The notes below the pieces were generated by a model. The model saw only the letters and a program-made list of their open reading frames with translations, was not told the origin of the DNA and did not search any database. From NCBI RefSeq assembly GCF_024721155.1, contig NZ_JAHVAP010000012.1, positions 62,001-126,000 of the forward strand: 64,000 nucleotides of DNA. The letters are read 5' to 3'. The position numbers and the translations under genes are program-made. This DNA is from Mucilaginibacter phenanthrenivorans. Its GTDB lineage: Bacteria > Bacteroidota > Bacteroidia > Sphingobacteriales > Sphingobacteriaceae. Of the stretch, positions 25,463 to 34,593 are shown one piece after another. The first letter of the stretch is position 1, and every line of letters starts with the position of its first letter.

Positions 25463-28400
25463 TCATTTTGCGTTGAGTAGATCAAAGTAATATTTAATTT
25501 TTGATTTATAATAATAATTTAGTTCAGGCGGAACGGTCCGTACCTGTTCTGTTTGTTTTTCTTTGGCTTGCTGGTATTCCTGCAATGCTTTTATGTATCC
25601 CGGCGGCACATCCTTTCCTGCTTTGCTTTCGCGCTGCTGGTCCTGTTCCCGTTCTTGCTCAGCCTTCTCGGCCTCTAATAACCGGCTCTGAATTTGCTGT
25701 TGTCGCTTGATAGCTTCATCGGTTATTCTCCTGTTTACGAGATCGCGCTCCGTTTGTTCCATTTCCTTCGAAATTTTATCTAAATTTCCCAAACCGCCCG
25801 TCCCGTCCTTGTTTTCTTGTTGGTTTAGCTGCTGTAACGCCTCCCGGATCTGCTGTTGCTGACGCGCTAATTTAGCTAATTGTTCGCTTATATTTCCATT
25901 GTTACCCGAGGAACTTTTTCCCTGGTTACCCTGCTGCTGCATCTGCTCACGCGCCTTCTGCATATTCTGATTAAGCTGCTGCTGCATTTTAGCCAGCTGC
26001 CCAATTGATTGCTTTTTCCCCTTGCCTTTTCCGCTCTTCCCTTTTTTCTGCATGTTTTGCAAATTGTCCAAAGCTTCGGCCAATAACAGCGCCAGGTTGT
26101 TCATCGACGTCATTGCATATTGCTGGTTGCGGGTTGCCTCGGCCGTGCGCCTGTCGCCCAGGTTTTCAAGAGCGCCATCAATATGGCTGTTTATGCTGGT
26201 AACCTCTGTGTTCACCGTGCTCTGGATCTGCGGCACCCGCCTGCTTAAGGCATATAAGCTATCCTCGGCAGTTTTCAGGTTATCCTTTATGTTCTTCTGG
26301 TCCTGCGCCAGCTTAATATAACTGGGGTCTGTTGGGTTCATATTCTTCAGCGCCTGCATCACTCTCTCCTGGTCGAATGAACTATTAACGAGATTTTTTA
26401 ACAATTCGCGTAATTGTTGTTCATCAATTGCATTTTCACTCTCTTCGCCCTCCGATTCCTTTTGCTGCATCTTATCAGCCATCTGCTTCATTTCGTCGGC
26501 CGCCTGCTTTTGCGATTTAGATGCCTTCTTGCTGTCGTTCTTTTTTAAGTCCTCCGCGCTTTGCTCCATTTTTTGCTCAATGCTCTGCTCTTCTTTCTGC
26601 GGGTCCTCAAACGGTTGTTTGTGCTCGGCCTGTTCGTTTGTCTTCTTCAAATCATCCAGCGACTTTTTGATATCCTGGAAGTCGTTATTCAACTTCTGCT
26701 GCTCCTTCTGCAATCCCTGTTGATCCGGGTTAGGTTGCTGCCCCTGGTCAGAGAGTTTTTGCTGCTGATCGGCCAGTTTGTTAAGCTGGTCAACGTTTTG
26801 ATTCAACTTTTGTTCGAACTCCAACTTTTTATAAAGCTCTAACATGCGGTCAAGCTCCTTTTTCAGCGATTTGTTATCCCCCTGCATTTTTTGCAGCTCA
26901 TCACGTGCTCCTTCCTTTTGTTCCTGCTCCAGCATCTCCTGCAACCGCTGCAGCATTTCTTCGGTTTTAGGGTCGAGCATATTGTTCATCAACTGCTCCA
27001 TTTGCTTTTGCTTTTCGGTAAGATCCTTGTCCTGCTGCTGGTTTTCCTGGCGGTTGTATAAATTCTTTTTATTATCTGCCTGTACTTCTTTTACCAAATC
27101 ATTCAAATCCTTGCGTTTTTGCAACAAATCCTGGATCTGTTTTTTCTCATCGAATGAAAGCGTATTTTTATTCAGCAGCAACTGGTTAAGTTTCTGCGAA
27201 TCCTTTTCTATCTGCCCGGCAATTTTAATGGCCGATTCCATTTTTTGTTTGATGGCCTGCGTGCCGGAATTCAGTTGATCGTTAAGTTCCTTAGCATCGG
27301 GGATATTGAGGGTACGTTCCGGCGAGCGCACCTTCTTTGGTCCGTTAACACCATCGTTATCTGCAACTTCAAAATAGTAAGTAACCTGGTCACCTGGTTT
27401 TATACCCATCTCCTTCAGGTTCCAGAAATAAAAGAAGTCGGATTGCACCTGCGCCAGGTCGGCCTTAACAGGTTTTGAATATTGTTTTATATTGGCCTTA
27501 TCACCAGGAGCGCCAACCGCGTAATGAAACGTTAATGACGAAAACCCATGGTCATCCTGGATGCGCCCGTTAAAATAGAGCGTTTTAAGACTTACCGAAT
27601 CTTGTTTTTCCTCAACAGTAATAGCCGGCATCTCGTCGGCAATTACATTAACGCGGTAGCTTGCCGAGTCACTATGATTCACCTGAATATTAATGGGTGT
27701 TATTTTGTAGACACTGTTTTTAATGATGCGTTCCTTATGTTCAAAAACATCTGGTGTTGTTGAAACAACATTGGCACCGTTGCCATTCATGTCAAATCGC
27801 ACGGCTGAAGCATTTTGGGTATGCAGCTGCCAGTTAACAACCGTACCTGCGGGAATAGTCAGATCGCCTGCGTTTTTAAGCGTTTCATTTTTTTTATGCA
27901 AGTACGCCGGATAGGTGAGTGCTACATCAAAATGCAGCAATGCCGGGCGCAGGTTTACTCTTATTTCATACGGTGCCGATGTAAAGCCATTGGCTGTTAA
28001 TTTAAAAGCTGTATTCTGCTGCAAATTGGTGAACAGGTAATGAAACTTGCTAATGTTTTCCTTATCAAGCTTAAAGGTAGTGTTGGCGGTTTCTACATAA
28101 ACATCATTGGGCAATTTATCTCCTTCCAGCTTAAGATCGAGTTTTAGGTCCTCACCCTGCACAACCGACAAACTTTTATTCTGCACCACAAAATTAAACG
28201 GAGCAACCGGTACAAAATATTCATTATGACGAATGAGTCTTTTTGTGCTTTCTGTGAGGATAGATGGCGCCGCCAGCGCAATAATGCAGATCACCGCGGC
28301 AGGGAACAGGATCCACTTTAAATATTTTCGGTTTTCCTTAAGGTTTATAGCCGATGGAAAGCTCACCGGTTTTAATGTTTCTATTTTTTGGTTGATGCTG

Positions 28401-28798
28401 GCCTCAATCAACGCGCGATGCTTCTCATCCTCGCCGGCCAGTTTTTTAAGCTGCAGGGTGTTCAGCAGCTTGTCATGCACATCGTTAAAATGTTTGCCGA
28501 TGATCTCTGCCGCCTCGTCATGTGTTAATGATTTGCCCACCTTTAGCCAGGCAAGTAACGATGGCACGATCAGCCAGGCTATCAGGCCGACATTCAGCAC
28601 AATAAATAAATAGAAAAGCAGCGTGCGAAACAGGATATTAAAATTGCCGAAATATTCGCTCAGGGTGATCACCACATAGGCCGAGAATAGCCCCGCGCCC
28701 AAAAATATCAGTCCCCGTAAAAAATTATTGAAATAGTACTTCCGGATAAAGATGTTGATCTTATCAATTAAGAGCTCATAATTATCGGTAGCATTCAT
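25463..28798 (-). CDS. DUF4175-type giant membrane protein with Q/K-rich coiled coils
   Basis: The protein has about 1111 residues from ATG 28798. Two N-terminal transmembrane helices (about 28-50 and 57-80) and a third near 160-180 are followed by an extracytoplasmic beta-rich part (180-500). A very long Gln/Lys/Glu-rich helical region comes next (about 510-1090: QQQNG, MQQQLNQNMQ, GKSGKGKGKK). This layout matches the uncharacterised DUF4175 family of Bacteroidota. The gene heads a tight cluster with the anti-sigma kinase and ybeY. The function is unknown; the coiled coils suggest a scaffold in the periplasm. Confidence 0.82.
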   Translation of the reverse strand: MNATDNYELLIDKINIFIRKYYFNNFLRGLIFLGAGLFSAYVVITLSEYFGNFNILFRTLLFYLFIVLNVGLIAWLIVPSLLAWLKVGKSLTHDEAAEIIGKHFNDVHDKLLNTLQLKKLAGEDEKHRALIEASINQKIETLKPVSFPSAINLKENRKYLKWILFPAAVICIIALAAPSILTESTKRLIRHNEYFVPVAPFNFVVQNKSLSVVQGEDLKLDLKLEGDKLPNDVYVETANTTFKLDKENISKFHYLFTNLQQNTAFKLTANGFTSAPYEIRVNLRPALLHFDVALTYPAYLHKKNETLKNAGDLTIPAGTVVNWQLHTQNASAVRFDMNGNGANVVSTTPDVFEHKERIIKNSVYKITPINIQVNHSDSASYRVNVIADEMPAITVEEKQDSVSLKTLYFNGRIQDDHGFSSLTFHYAVGAPGDKANIKQYSKPVKADLAQVQSDFFYFWNLKEMGIKPGDQVTYYFEVADNDGVNGPKKVRSPERTLNIPDAKELNDQLNSGTQAIKQKMESAIKIAGQIEKDSQKLNQLLLNKNTLSFDEKKQIQDLLQKRKDLNDLVKEVQADNKKNLYNRQENQQQDKDLTEKQKQMEQLMNNMLDPKTEEMLQRLQEMLEQEQKEGARDELQKMQGDNKSLKKELDRMLELYKKLEFEQKLNQNVDQLNKLADQQQKLSDQGQQPNPDQQGLQKEQQKLNNDFQDIKKSLDDLKKTNEQAEHKQPFEDPQKEEQSIEQKMEQSAEDLKKNDSKKASKSQKQAADEMKQMADKMQQKESEGEESENAIDEQQLRELLKNLVNSSFDQERVMQALKNMNPTDPSYIKLAQDQKNIKDNLKTAEDSLYALSRRVPQIQSTVNTEVTSINSHIDGALENLGDRRTAEATRNQQYAMTSMNNLALLLAEALDNLQNMQKKGKSGKGKGKKQSIGQLAKMQQQLNQNMQKAREQMQQQGNQGKSSSGNNGNISEQLAKLARQQQQIREALQQLNQQENKDGTGGLGNLDKISKEMEQTERDLVNRRITDEAIKRQQQIQSRLLEAEKAEQEREQDQQRESKAGKDVPPGYIKALQEYQQAKEKQTEQVRTVPPELNYYYKSKIKYYFDLLNAK

Positions 28799-28848
28799 AT
28801 TCCCACACAATATAGCGTATTAAACGAAAATACTACAAATATCATATG

Positions 28849-29039
28849 GAACTAAGATTTTTTGGATTAGTAGAATTTTAGGATGCTTTTTTTTGAACTA
28901 CGATTAAAGGATTGGAGGGGGAATATGATGCCTTTCTCTATTAAAGAGTAGTCCCTATTATTCTAAAATCAGAAAAATCCTTAAAATCTGTAAGTCCCGG
29001 TCCCTCTTATAATCCTATCAATCCAAAAAATCTTAGTTC
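28849..29039. repeat. MITE-like element with 20-bp perfect terminal inverted repeats
   Basis: GAACTAAGATTTTTTGGATT (28849-28868) is matched exactly as a reverse complement at 29020-29039, bounding a 191-bp element. Inner A+T-rich segments are also roughly complementary. The right terminus contains the stop codon of the peroxidase gene (29033-29035). No coding capacity was found. Confidence 0.8.
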
Positions 29040-30820
29040 AACGCCTTTATAAACGCAATAACCTCGCCGCTTTCCTTTTCCGTTAAATTCAATTTCTCCG
29101 GAGATAGTGTCTGGTTCTCTACCTTATAGCCTAATCCTGCGCCACCGCCTTTGTTGTAAAAATCCATTACCTGCTCAAGGGTCGTGAAAACGCCGTTGTG
29201 CATGTATGGCGCGGTGCGGGCTGCACCGCGTACGGTACTGATCTTGAATGCATGTTTAAAGGCTTCAACCTTTAGTATGTTGTATCGCCCCATATCGGTA
29301 TCAATTTCCGTTTTGGCGATGGTCTTCGGCACCCCTATAACTTCGCTTTCGTTTAATGAGTACTGCGGTGGGAAAACGCCGTTAAACAGCGGCATATAAT
29401 GGCAGGTTCCGCATTTTGCCTTCCCCATAAATAAATTAAACCCGTTAATTTCTTCCTGGTTCATGACCGTTTTATTACCCCGCATATATTGATCGAAGCG
29501 TGTATTCAATGATACAAGACTGCGCACATACGAGCCTATGGCATTCATTACTTCCATTGTATCTATCCCGGCGCGGTTTTTTACGGGATATGCATCGGCA
29601 AATAAGCGGCGATAATCTTTATTCTGCCAAAGCCTTTCTGTCGCCATTTTCATTGATCCGTGCATCTCATCCTTATTTCCAACAACGGTATTTGCCTGGT
29701 CTTCAAGGCTCCCTGCCCGCAGGTCGTAAAACTGACTTGGCTGTAATGCCGCATTTATTAGTGTGGGCGTATTTCTTTTAAGCGGCAAATTAGTTCCTAT
29801 CACGGTGTTTTTAACAAGTCCGTCGGTAAAGGCTTTGTCGGGTTGATGGCATGTTTGGCAACTCCTGTCCCTGCCGCCTGATAGGATAGGGTCAGCAAAT
29901 AATACGCGGCCCAGGGCAATTTTCTTTTCGCTGGTATATGATACCAGCCCGGGGGCATAAGCATTCACGTTAAAGGCATCCTTATCAAACAGTGTTTTTG
30001 CACCCTGGTTCAATAAGTAATTGTAGGTTATCGTTTGGATCTTTAATTTTTTCTCAAGTTCAGTGATGCTAACGGTCAAGGGGTTGCCGTATTGGGTTAT
30101 AAATTTTGCACGGTCGAATGAATTAAAATCGGGATGCTGCTCAAGGTATGAACATGCCGCGCTGAATTGGTTGTTCATTTTTCCTGCATCATCATCGTCG
30201 CCATATAATATTATGGCTTGCTGCACATTCCGCAAAGCCGTTGCCGATTCGTGCATGCTTTTTAATGTAAGCGGATTATCAAAGCCACTGATGCCAAGCG
30301 CCAGCACCCGGAAGATCTCCTGTTTTGTGGCGTCAAACACCTGCCAATTAAGGATATCAACAAATTGAAACCGCCGTTTATACCGGTCAATGCCGGTTTG
30401 TAAAAGATTGAGCTGGTTGATCAGCTCTGGTTTCCTTTTCGGGTCGTATTTAGGGAATAGCAGCGACTCGATAACTTGCAGCCCGGCCGGTTCAAAGATC
30501 TGCCCGGTCATTTCAATTTCCTGTACCGGGGGCCCGTTCACAAACCTTGAATTTTGAGGATCGAAAAACTCGATGGCCCATTCCATTTTTTTATAGGCCA
30601 GCCTTGTATCCAGGAACAGTCTTTGCGCCTTTTTTTCATCAACGCTATTGCTGTTAACAGCGGCAAGCAAGTTATTTCTTGCCTGAGCAAAGCTGTCAAC
30701 CTGGGCTAGGAGTGTTTGCGCAATTGCCTTTTCCGGATTAGGTTTCAGCCTCTTGCATGAATAAAATAAATAGCCCGAAATGGCGATTAAAATGGCTGCT
30801 ATTATGCTAAATTTCTTCAT
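29033..30820 (-). CDS. Di-haem cytochrome c peroxidase/MauG-family lipoprotein with N-terminal helical domain
   Basis: The 595-residue protein has a lipobox (LFYSC, Cys22). The helical domain at 30-260 resembles imelysin-type iron-binding modules. The C-terminal di-haem peroxidase domain has haem sites CQTCH (321-325) and CGTCH (470-474), and a MHNGVF segment with a likely distal ligand. The enzyme would reduce hydrogen peroxide or oxidise a protein partner at the cell surface or in the periplasm. The imelysin assignment is my inference and is weaker than the peroxidase call. Confidence 0.87.
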   Translation of the reverse strand: MKKFSIIAAILIAISGYLFYSCKRLKPNPEKAIAQTLLAQVDSFAQARNNLLAAVNSNSVDEKKAQRLFLDTRLAYKKMEWAIEFFDPQNSRFVNGPPVQEIEMTGQIFEPAGLQVIESLLFPKYDPKRKPELINQLNLLQTGIDRYKRRFQFVDILNWQVFDATKQEIFRVLALGISGFDNPLTLKSMHESATALRNVQQAIILYGDDDDAGKMNNQFSAACSYLEQHPDFNSFDRAKFITQYGNPLTVSITELEKKLKIQTITYNYLLNQGAKTLFDKDAFNVNAYAPGLVSYTSEKKIALGRVLFADPILSGGRDRSCQTCHQPDKAFTDGLVKNTVIGTNLPLKRNTPTLINAALQPSQFYDLRAGSLEDQANTVVGNKDEMHGSMKMATERLWQNKDYRRLFADAYPVKNRAGIDTMEVMNAIGSYVRSLVSLNTRFDQYMRGNKTVMNQEEINGFNLFMGKAKCGTCHYMPLFNGVFPPQYSLNESEVIGVPKTIAKTEIDTDMGRYNILKVEAFKHAFKISTVRGAARTAPYMHNGVFTTLEQVMDFYNKGGGAGLGYKVENQTLSPEKLNLTEKESGEVIAFIKALN

Positions 30821-30909
30821 TACTTAAAATACCAAAAGGGAACAGCTGCTGCCGTCCCCTTTTGCTTCGATAATACATTTTGAATGCGAAACAGGTTTAA
30901 GAAAAGAGT

Positions 30910-32349
30910 TTATTTTGCTATTAAAAAATTAAATGCGTTTGAAAACGGGTTAGCATTTTTATCGCGATCAGCAAGCGGAGTTAAACCCCATCTTTTCTCG
31001 ATGAATGAAAGGATACTAACTGTTTCATATTGCGTATGGTCAACAACGCCTTGTTTTGCAAAGGGCGAAATGATAAGCGTAGGAACACGCAGACCAGGTC
31101 CCCATTTTTTGTCAATTACCGGTGGATTAACGTGATCCCAGAAACCGCCGTGCTCGTCATAAGTAATAATGATTACAGCATCTTTTCCGTTGGGACCGTT
31201 AAGCACATCGTTCACCAATTCTAATGCGTGGTTTTCGCCAAGCGCTACGTCAGAATATCCCGGGTGCTCGTTATAGGTACCCAATGGTTTTATAAATGAT
31301 ACTGAAGGTAAAGTACCCGCTTTAGCGGAAGCTATAAAATCGGCTTCGTCCTTCAGGTGGTCTTTTTTTGCCTGAGTTCCATCGGCATATTTTGCATAGT
31401 ATATAAACGGCTGGTGATGGTACTGGAAGCTAGGATCAGGATGCCCGGCTAAAGCATCGTTCCAGCCGCCTGAATACCATGCCCATGAAATATTTTTGTC
31501 GCTCAACCTGTCGCCAATAGTTGGGTTAGTTTGGTTAGGTACAAGTTGTTCTGTTTTTGCTGTAGCGGGGTGAGGCATATTAACTGAATAGCTTGTGTTT
31601 ACAACAAATCCGTCTGGGGTAACTGTTCCATCTCCGGTTATCGCGCCGTTAGCACCGGTGGTAGGAGTACCATCAGCATTTAGTTTAGCAATCATGCTGG
31701 CTGGTGCACCCGGGAATGTTGGGCTGGCAGCAGCAATTAACCATTGGTGGTTAAGAAACGACCCGCCGAATGCACTGTGGAAGAAGTTATCGCACAGGAC
31801 GAATTTTTTTGCCATTGGCAGTAATGGTAAAAGGTCGGTTTTATAGTAACCCTGCGATAAAGCAGCAGAGTTGCCATTGTACAAGGCAAATTTGTCCATT
31901 TTGCCGCCGTCAATCTGCATTTGCTCCTGGTAGTAACGGTGTAAAACGTCCTGCGTAATTGCGCTATTTGGCACCAATTGATCAATATTAAAATAAGTAT
32001 TCGCCAAATTAGTTGGGAACGCAACTACGGGGGTTGTACCTGTGGCGCTTATGTCCGGAACACCAGTCAGAACAGGTAGATACTGATATGCCACACCCTG
32101 GGCATCAACCTGCGTTGTATTTGCAGCCGTGGCGTTTGATAAACCGTTAGCACCTTCGAACGAACCATAAAGGTTATCAAAACTGTGGTTTTCCAAATAT
32201 ATCACCACTACGTGGTTTACACTGTTGATAGTAGCGCCGGTAACTATCGATTTATCTTTATGGCAACCTACAAAAGCAGTGCTTGTAAGCAGCAGCCCTG
32301 CAAGGATGGCTAAAGGCCTTTTTCTTAAAAGTAAATAATTGAATTTCAT
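30910..32349 (-). CDS. Phosphoesterase lipoprotein (acid phosphatase/phospholipase C family)
   Basis: The 479-residue protein has a signal peptide with a lipobox (TAFVGC). The phosphoesterase family signature VVVIYLENHSFDNLYGSF follows, with the metal-site blocks LLPMAKKFVLCDNFFHSAFG, IITYDEHGGFWDHV and RVPTLIISPFAKQGVVDHTQ. Enzymes of this family (AcpA, PlcC) cleave phosphomonoesters or phospholipids. It is upstream of the peroxidase on the same strand with an 89-bp gap, and divergent from marR. A substrate cannot be named. Confidence 0.88.
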   Translation of the reverse strand: MKFNYLLLRKRPLAILAGLLLTSTAFVGCHKDKSIVTGATINSVNHVVVIYLENHSFDNLYGSFEGANGLSNATAANTTQVDAQGVAYQYLPVLTGVPDISATGTTPVVAFPTNLANTYFNIDQLVPNSAITQDVLHRYYQEQMQIDGGKMDKFALYNGNSAALSQGYYKTDLLPLLPMAKKFVLCDNFFHSAFGGSFLNHQWLIAAASPTFPGAPASMIAKLNADGTPTTGANGAITGDGTVTPDGFVVNTSYSVNMPHPATAKTEQLVPNQTNPTIGDRLSDKNISWAWYSGGWNDALAGHPDPSFQYHHQPFIYYAKYADGTQAKKDHLKDEADFIASAKAGTLPSVSFIKPLGTYNEHPGYSDVALGENHALELVNDVLNGPNGKDAVIIITYDEHGGFWDHVNPPVIDKKWGPGLRVPTLIISPFAKQGVVDHTQYETVSILSFIEKRWGLTPLADRDKNANPFSNAFNFLIAK

Positions 32350-32464
32350 AGGAGAGAAAAATTTAATTGTCTGTTTTAATTTCAGATGTAAAAAACGCTA
32401 ACCGGGGTAAACAGAATGTTATTGCCGGATGATGGTTTTATTAACCTTATGTTACCGTTGTTTA

Positions 32465-32566
32465 CATTAAGTTAATGTCCACATCAATAATTGCTTTAAA
32501 ATGATAATGTAAAGTTTACCGGGATAAATATTGATCGTATATTTGTAAGGTAAACTTATTAGTTTA
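32465..32566 (+). promoter_or_regulatory. marR promoter with three palindromes
   Basis: The -7 box TATATTTG (32538-32545) matches TAnnTTTG exactly, and a -33-like TTTA lies at 32515-32518 (19-bp spacing). Three palindromes surround it: CATTAAGTTAATG (32465-32477), GTAAAGTTTAC (32509-32519, over the -33 region) and TAAACTTATTAGTTTA (32551-32566, just past the predicted transcript start). The latter two share the half-site TAAA-C/G-TTTA and are good candidates for MarR autoregulation. The first could also act on the divergent phosphoesterase gene. Confidence 0.6.
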
Positions 32567-32578
32567 ACTTATTAATAT

Positions 32579-33016
32579 ATGACAGAAGATAAGGACATTC
32601 AATTTGCGTCAGAGTTGCGTAACGCAATGATCAGGGTTATAAAAAAGCTGCGCAAGGAGTCGCCATCCGGTTCCGGTCTTTCGCTTACCGAGCGTTCTAC
32701 AATGGCATTGCTGCATCAAAACAAAGCCATGCTCCCCAGCGAGCTTGCCGCCAGCGAAATGATTACCAATCAATCCATGTCGCAGGTGCTGAATCATTTG
32801 TCTGAATTGGGTTTTATCACCCGCACAGCATCTGAAACTGATAAACGGAAGGTAAACATTTCGCTTTCCGAACAGGGCGAACGCGTCTTACTGCAATTCA
32901 GGCACGAGCGCGACGAATGGCTGGCCGGTGCTATTAACAGGGCCTGTACCATTGAAGAGCGGGAGTTGCTGAAACAGGTTATTGTGCCTCTCGGTAAGAT
33001 TGTGGATTTGAAATGA
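32579..33016 (+). CDS. MarR-family transcriptional regulator
   Basis: The 145-residue protein is a winged helix with recognition region ELAASEMITNQSMSQVLNHL and wing TRTASETDKRKVNISLSEQG. It lies upstream of an MFS efflux-type transporter on the same strand, with an inverted-repeat element between them. This is the usual arrangement for a repressor that senses small molecules and controls export. Palindromes around its own promoter suggest autoregulation. Confidence 0.92.
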   Translation: MTEDKDIQFASELRNAMIRVIKKLRKESPSGSGLSLTERSTMALLHQNKAMLPSELAASEMITNQSMSQVLNHLSELGFITRTASETDKRKVNISLSEQGERVLLQFRHERDEWLAGAINRACTIEERELLKQVIVPLGKIVDLK

Positions 33017-33030
33017 GATCGTGTCCTAAT

Positions 33031-33180
33031 CGTCATTGCGAGGAACGAAGCAAACTTTAAACTGTGCAGATCAGGGAACGAAAATATTTGTGGCAACCAA
33101 TCAGGCCGCTGTAAGGTCCGATCAGCATAAAGGTTCGTTGATTGTCCTGTGCAGAGGTTGCTTCGTTCCTCGCAATGACG
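33031..33180. repeat. MITE-like element with 23-bp perfect inverted repeats
   Basis: The left arm at 33031-33053 starts CGTCATTGCGAGGAACGAAG and is exactly complementary to the right arm at 33158-33180. The 104 bp between them are partly complementary too. CGTCATTGCGAGGAACGAAGC elements are common dispersed repeats in this group. Lying between marR and the MFS gene, it could uncouple or attenuate their co-transcription. Confidence 0.85.
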
Positions 33181-33221
33181 CAGGGTGTTAACAGATACGT
33201 GAATAAAAGGAATTTAATTTA

Positions 33222-34502
33222 ATGACAACAGAAACAGTAACAACATTCAGAACATTCAGGGCTTTTAAAAGCCGCAATTACAGTTTATATTTTGCAGGGC
33301 AATCCGTATCGCTTATCGGTACGTGGATGCAGAAAACAGCGGTTAGCTGGGTAATTTACTCGTTAACACATTCAACCCTTATGCTGGGGATAACACTTTT
33401 TGCCAGCTTATTCCCTTCATTTTTATTTTCGCTGGTAGGTGGCGTAGTGTCTGACCGGTATAACCGGTATCGCGTTTTGCTTACCACACAGATAGCCTCG
33501 CTGATCCAGGCCGGGCTGCTATCCATACTGATATTTTTAAAACATTACGAAGTTTGGGAGATCATCAGCCTGAGCGTAGTGCTCGGTGTAATCAACGCTT
33601 TTGACGTACCGGCCAGGCAATCGCTGGTTTACGAGATGGTAGACGATAAGGACGATCTACCCAACGCGCTGGCTTTAAATTCATCAATGGTTAACCTGTC
33701 GCGCATTATAGGCCCGGCATTGGCCGGCATCGTGCTGGAAAGTTTTGGCGATGGTGTTTGCTTTTTATTGAATGCCCTGAGCTTTGTTGCAGTTATTGCT
33801 TCATTATTGATGATGCGCCTGCCTAAATACATCAAAAAGAATCATCCAAAAAACGTATTTGGCGAACTGCAGGAGGGCTGGGCTTATATCAAGCGCACAC
33901 CTTCAATTGCCTTCGTATTGATCATGCTGGCGCTGGTGAGCCTGATGGTGTTGCCTTTCAGCACACTGATCCCTTATTACGCAAGGGATGTGTTTAAAGG
34001 CACGGCCTCAACGTTTGGCGTTATCGACAGTTTCATTGGGCTCGGAGCATTTTCGGGGGCCATTTTCCTGGCATCGCAAAAGGCCGGGGCCAATTTGAAA
34101 AAGATCCTGTTCATTAATACGCTGGTATTCGGCACGGGGCTGATTTTATTCTCGCATGAGCATACTTACGGACTGGCATTGGCCTTTGCCGTTGTGGCAG
34201 GCTTCGGTATGATGTCGCAAATTACAGTGAGCAATACGCTTATCCAAACCACTGTAGCGCCAGAAATGCGCGGGCGGGTGATCAGCTTTTACGCCCTGGC
34301 TTTTTTCGGAATGCAGCCGCTGGGCGGACTTTTGGTGGGGGTTATTTCCAAATATGTGGGTGCAGCTGATACGCTGATGTTTGAAGGTATTGCAGCCTTG
34401 CTGATAGGCCTGCTCCACTGGCGCTACCTGCGCAGGGAAAAGCTAAAACATGAGCATGATTTGGTGCTGAAGGAACAGGAACACCCTATGCAAACAGTGT
34501 AA
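33222..34502 (+). CDS. MFS transporter (EntS/MFS_3-like exporter)
   Basis: The 426-residue protein has twelve predicted membrane helices and the MFS signature between helices 2 and 3 (GGVVSDRYNRYRVLL), with a second copy-like block DVPARQSLVYEMV typical of the MFS_3 (EntS) group. It probably exports a small molecule by proton antiport. Placement after marR supports a drug- or metabolite-inducible efflux role. No substrate is visible. Confidence 0.9.
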   Translation: MTTETVTTFRTFRAFKSRNYSLYFAGQSVSLIGTWMQKTAVSWVIYSLTHSTLMLGITLFASLFPSFLFSLVGGVVSDRYNRYRVLLTTQIASLIQAGLLSILIFLKHYEVWEIISLSVVLGVINAFDVPARQSLVYEMVDDKDDLPNALALNSSMVNLSRIIGPALAGIVLESFGDGVCFLLNALSFVAVIASLLMMRLPKYIKKNHPKNVFGELQEGWAYIKRTPSIAFVLIMLALVSLMVLPFSTLIPYYARDVFKGTASTFGVIDSFIGLGAFSGAIFLASQKAGANLKKILFINTLVFGTGLILFSHEHTYGLALAFAVVAGFGMMSQITVSNTLIQTTVAPEMRGRVISFYALAFFGMQPLGGLLVGVISKYVGAADTLMFEGIAALLIGLLHWRYLRREKLKHEHDLVLKEQEHPMQTV

Positions 34503-34593
34503 CAAAAATAATTTTATTATTTCCCAGCGTTTCGCCGTGTTGCTGCGTAATATTACCAACAGGGTAATCTAATATTGTTCCGTAATTGTCTGA

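Noticed and set aside
26005..27278. Several plus-strand frames rich in Ser, Cys and Phe opposite the DUF4175 gene
   Set aside because: Their composition (Ser/Cys/Phe/Leu) is the mirror of the Gln/Lys/Glu-rich coiled coil on the other strand.
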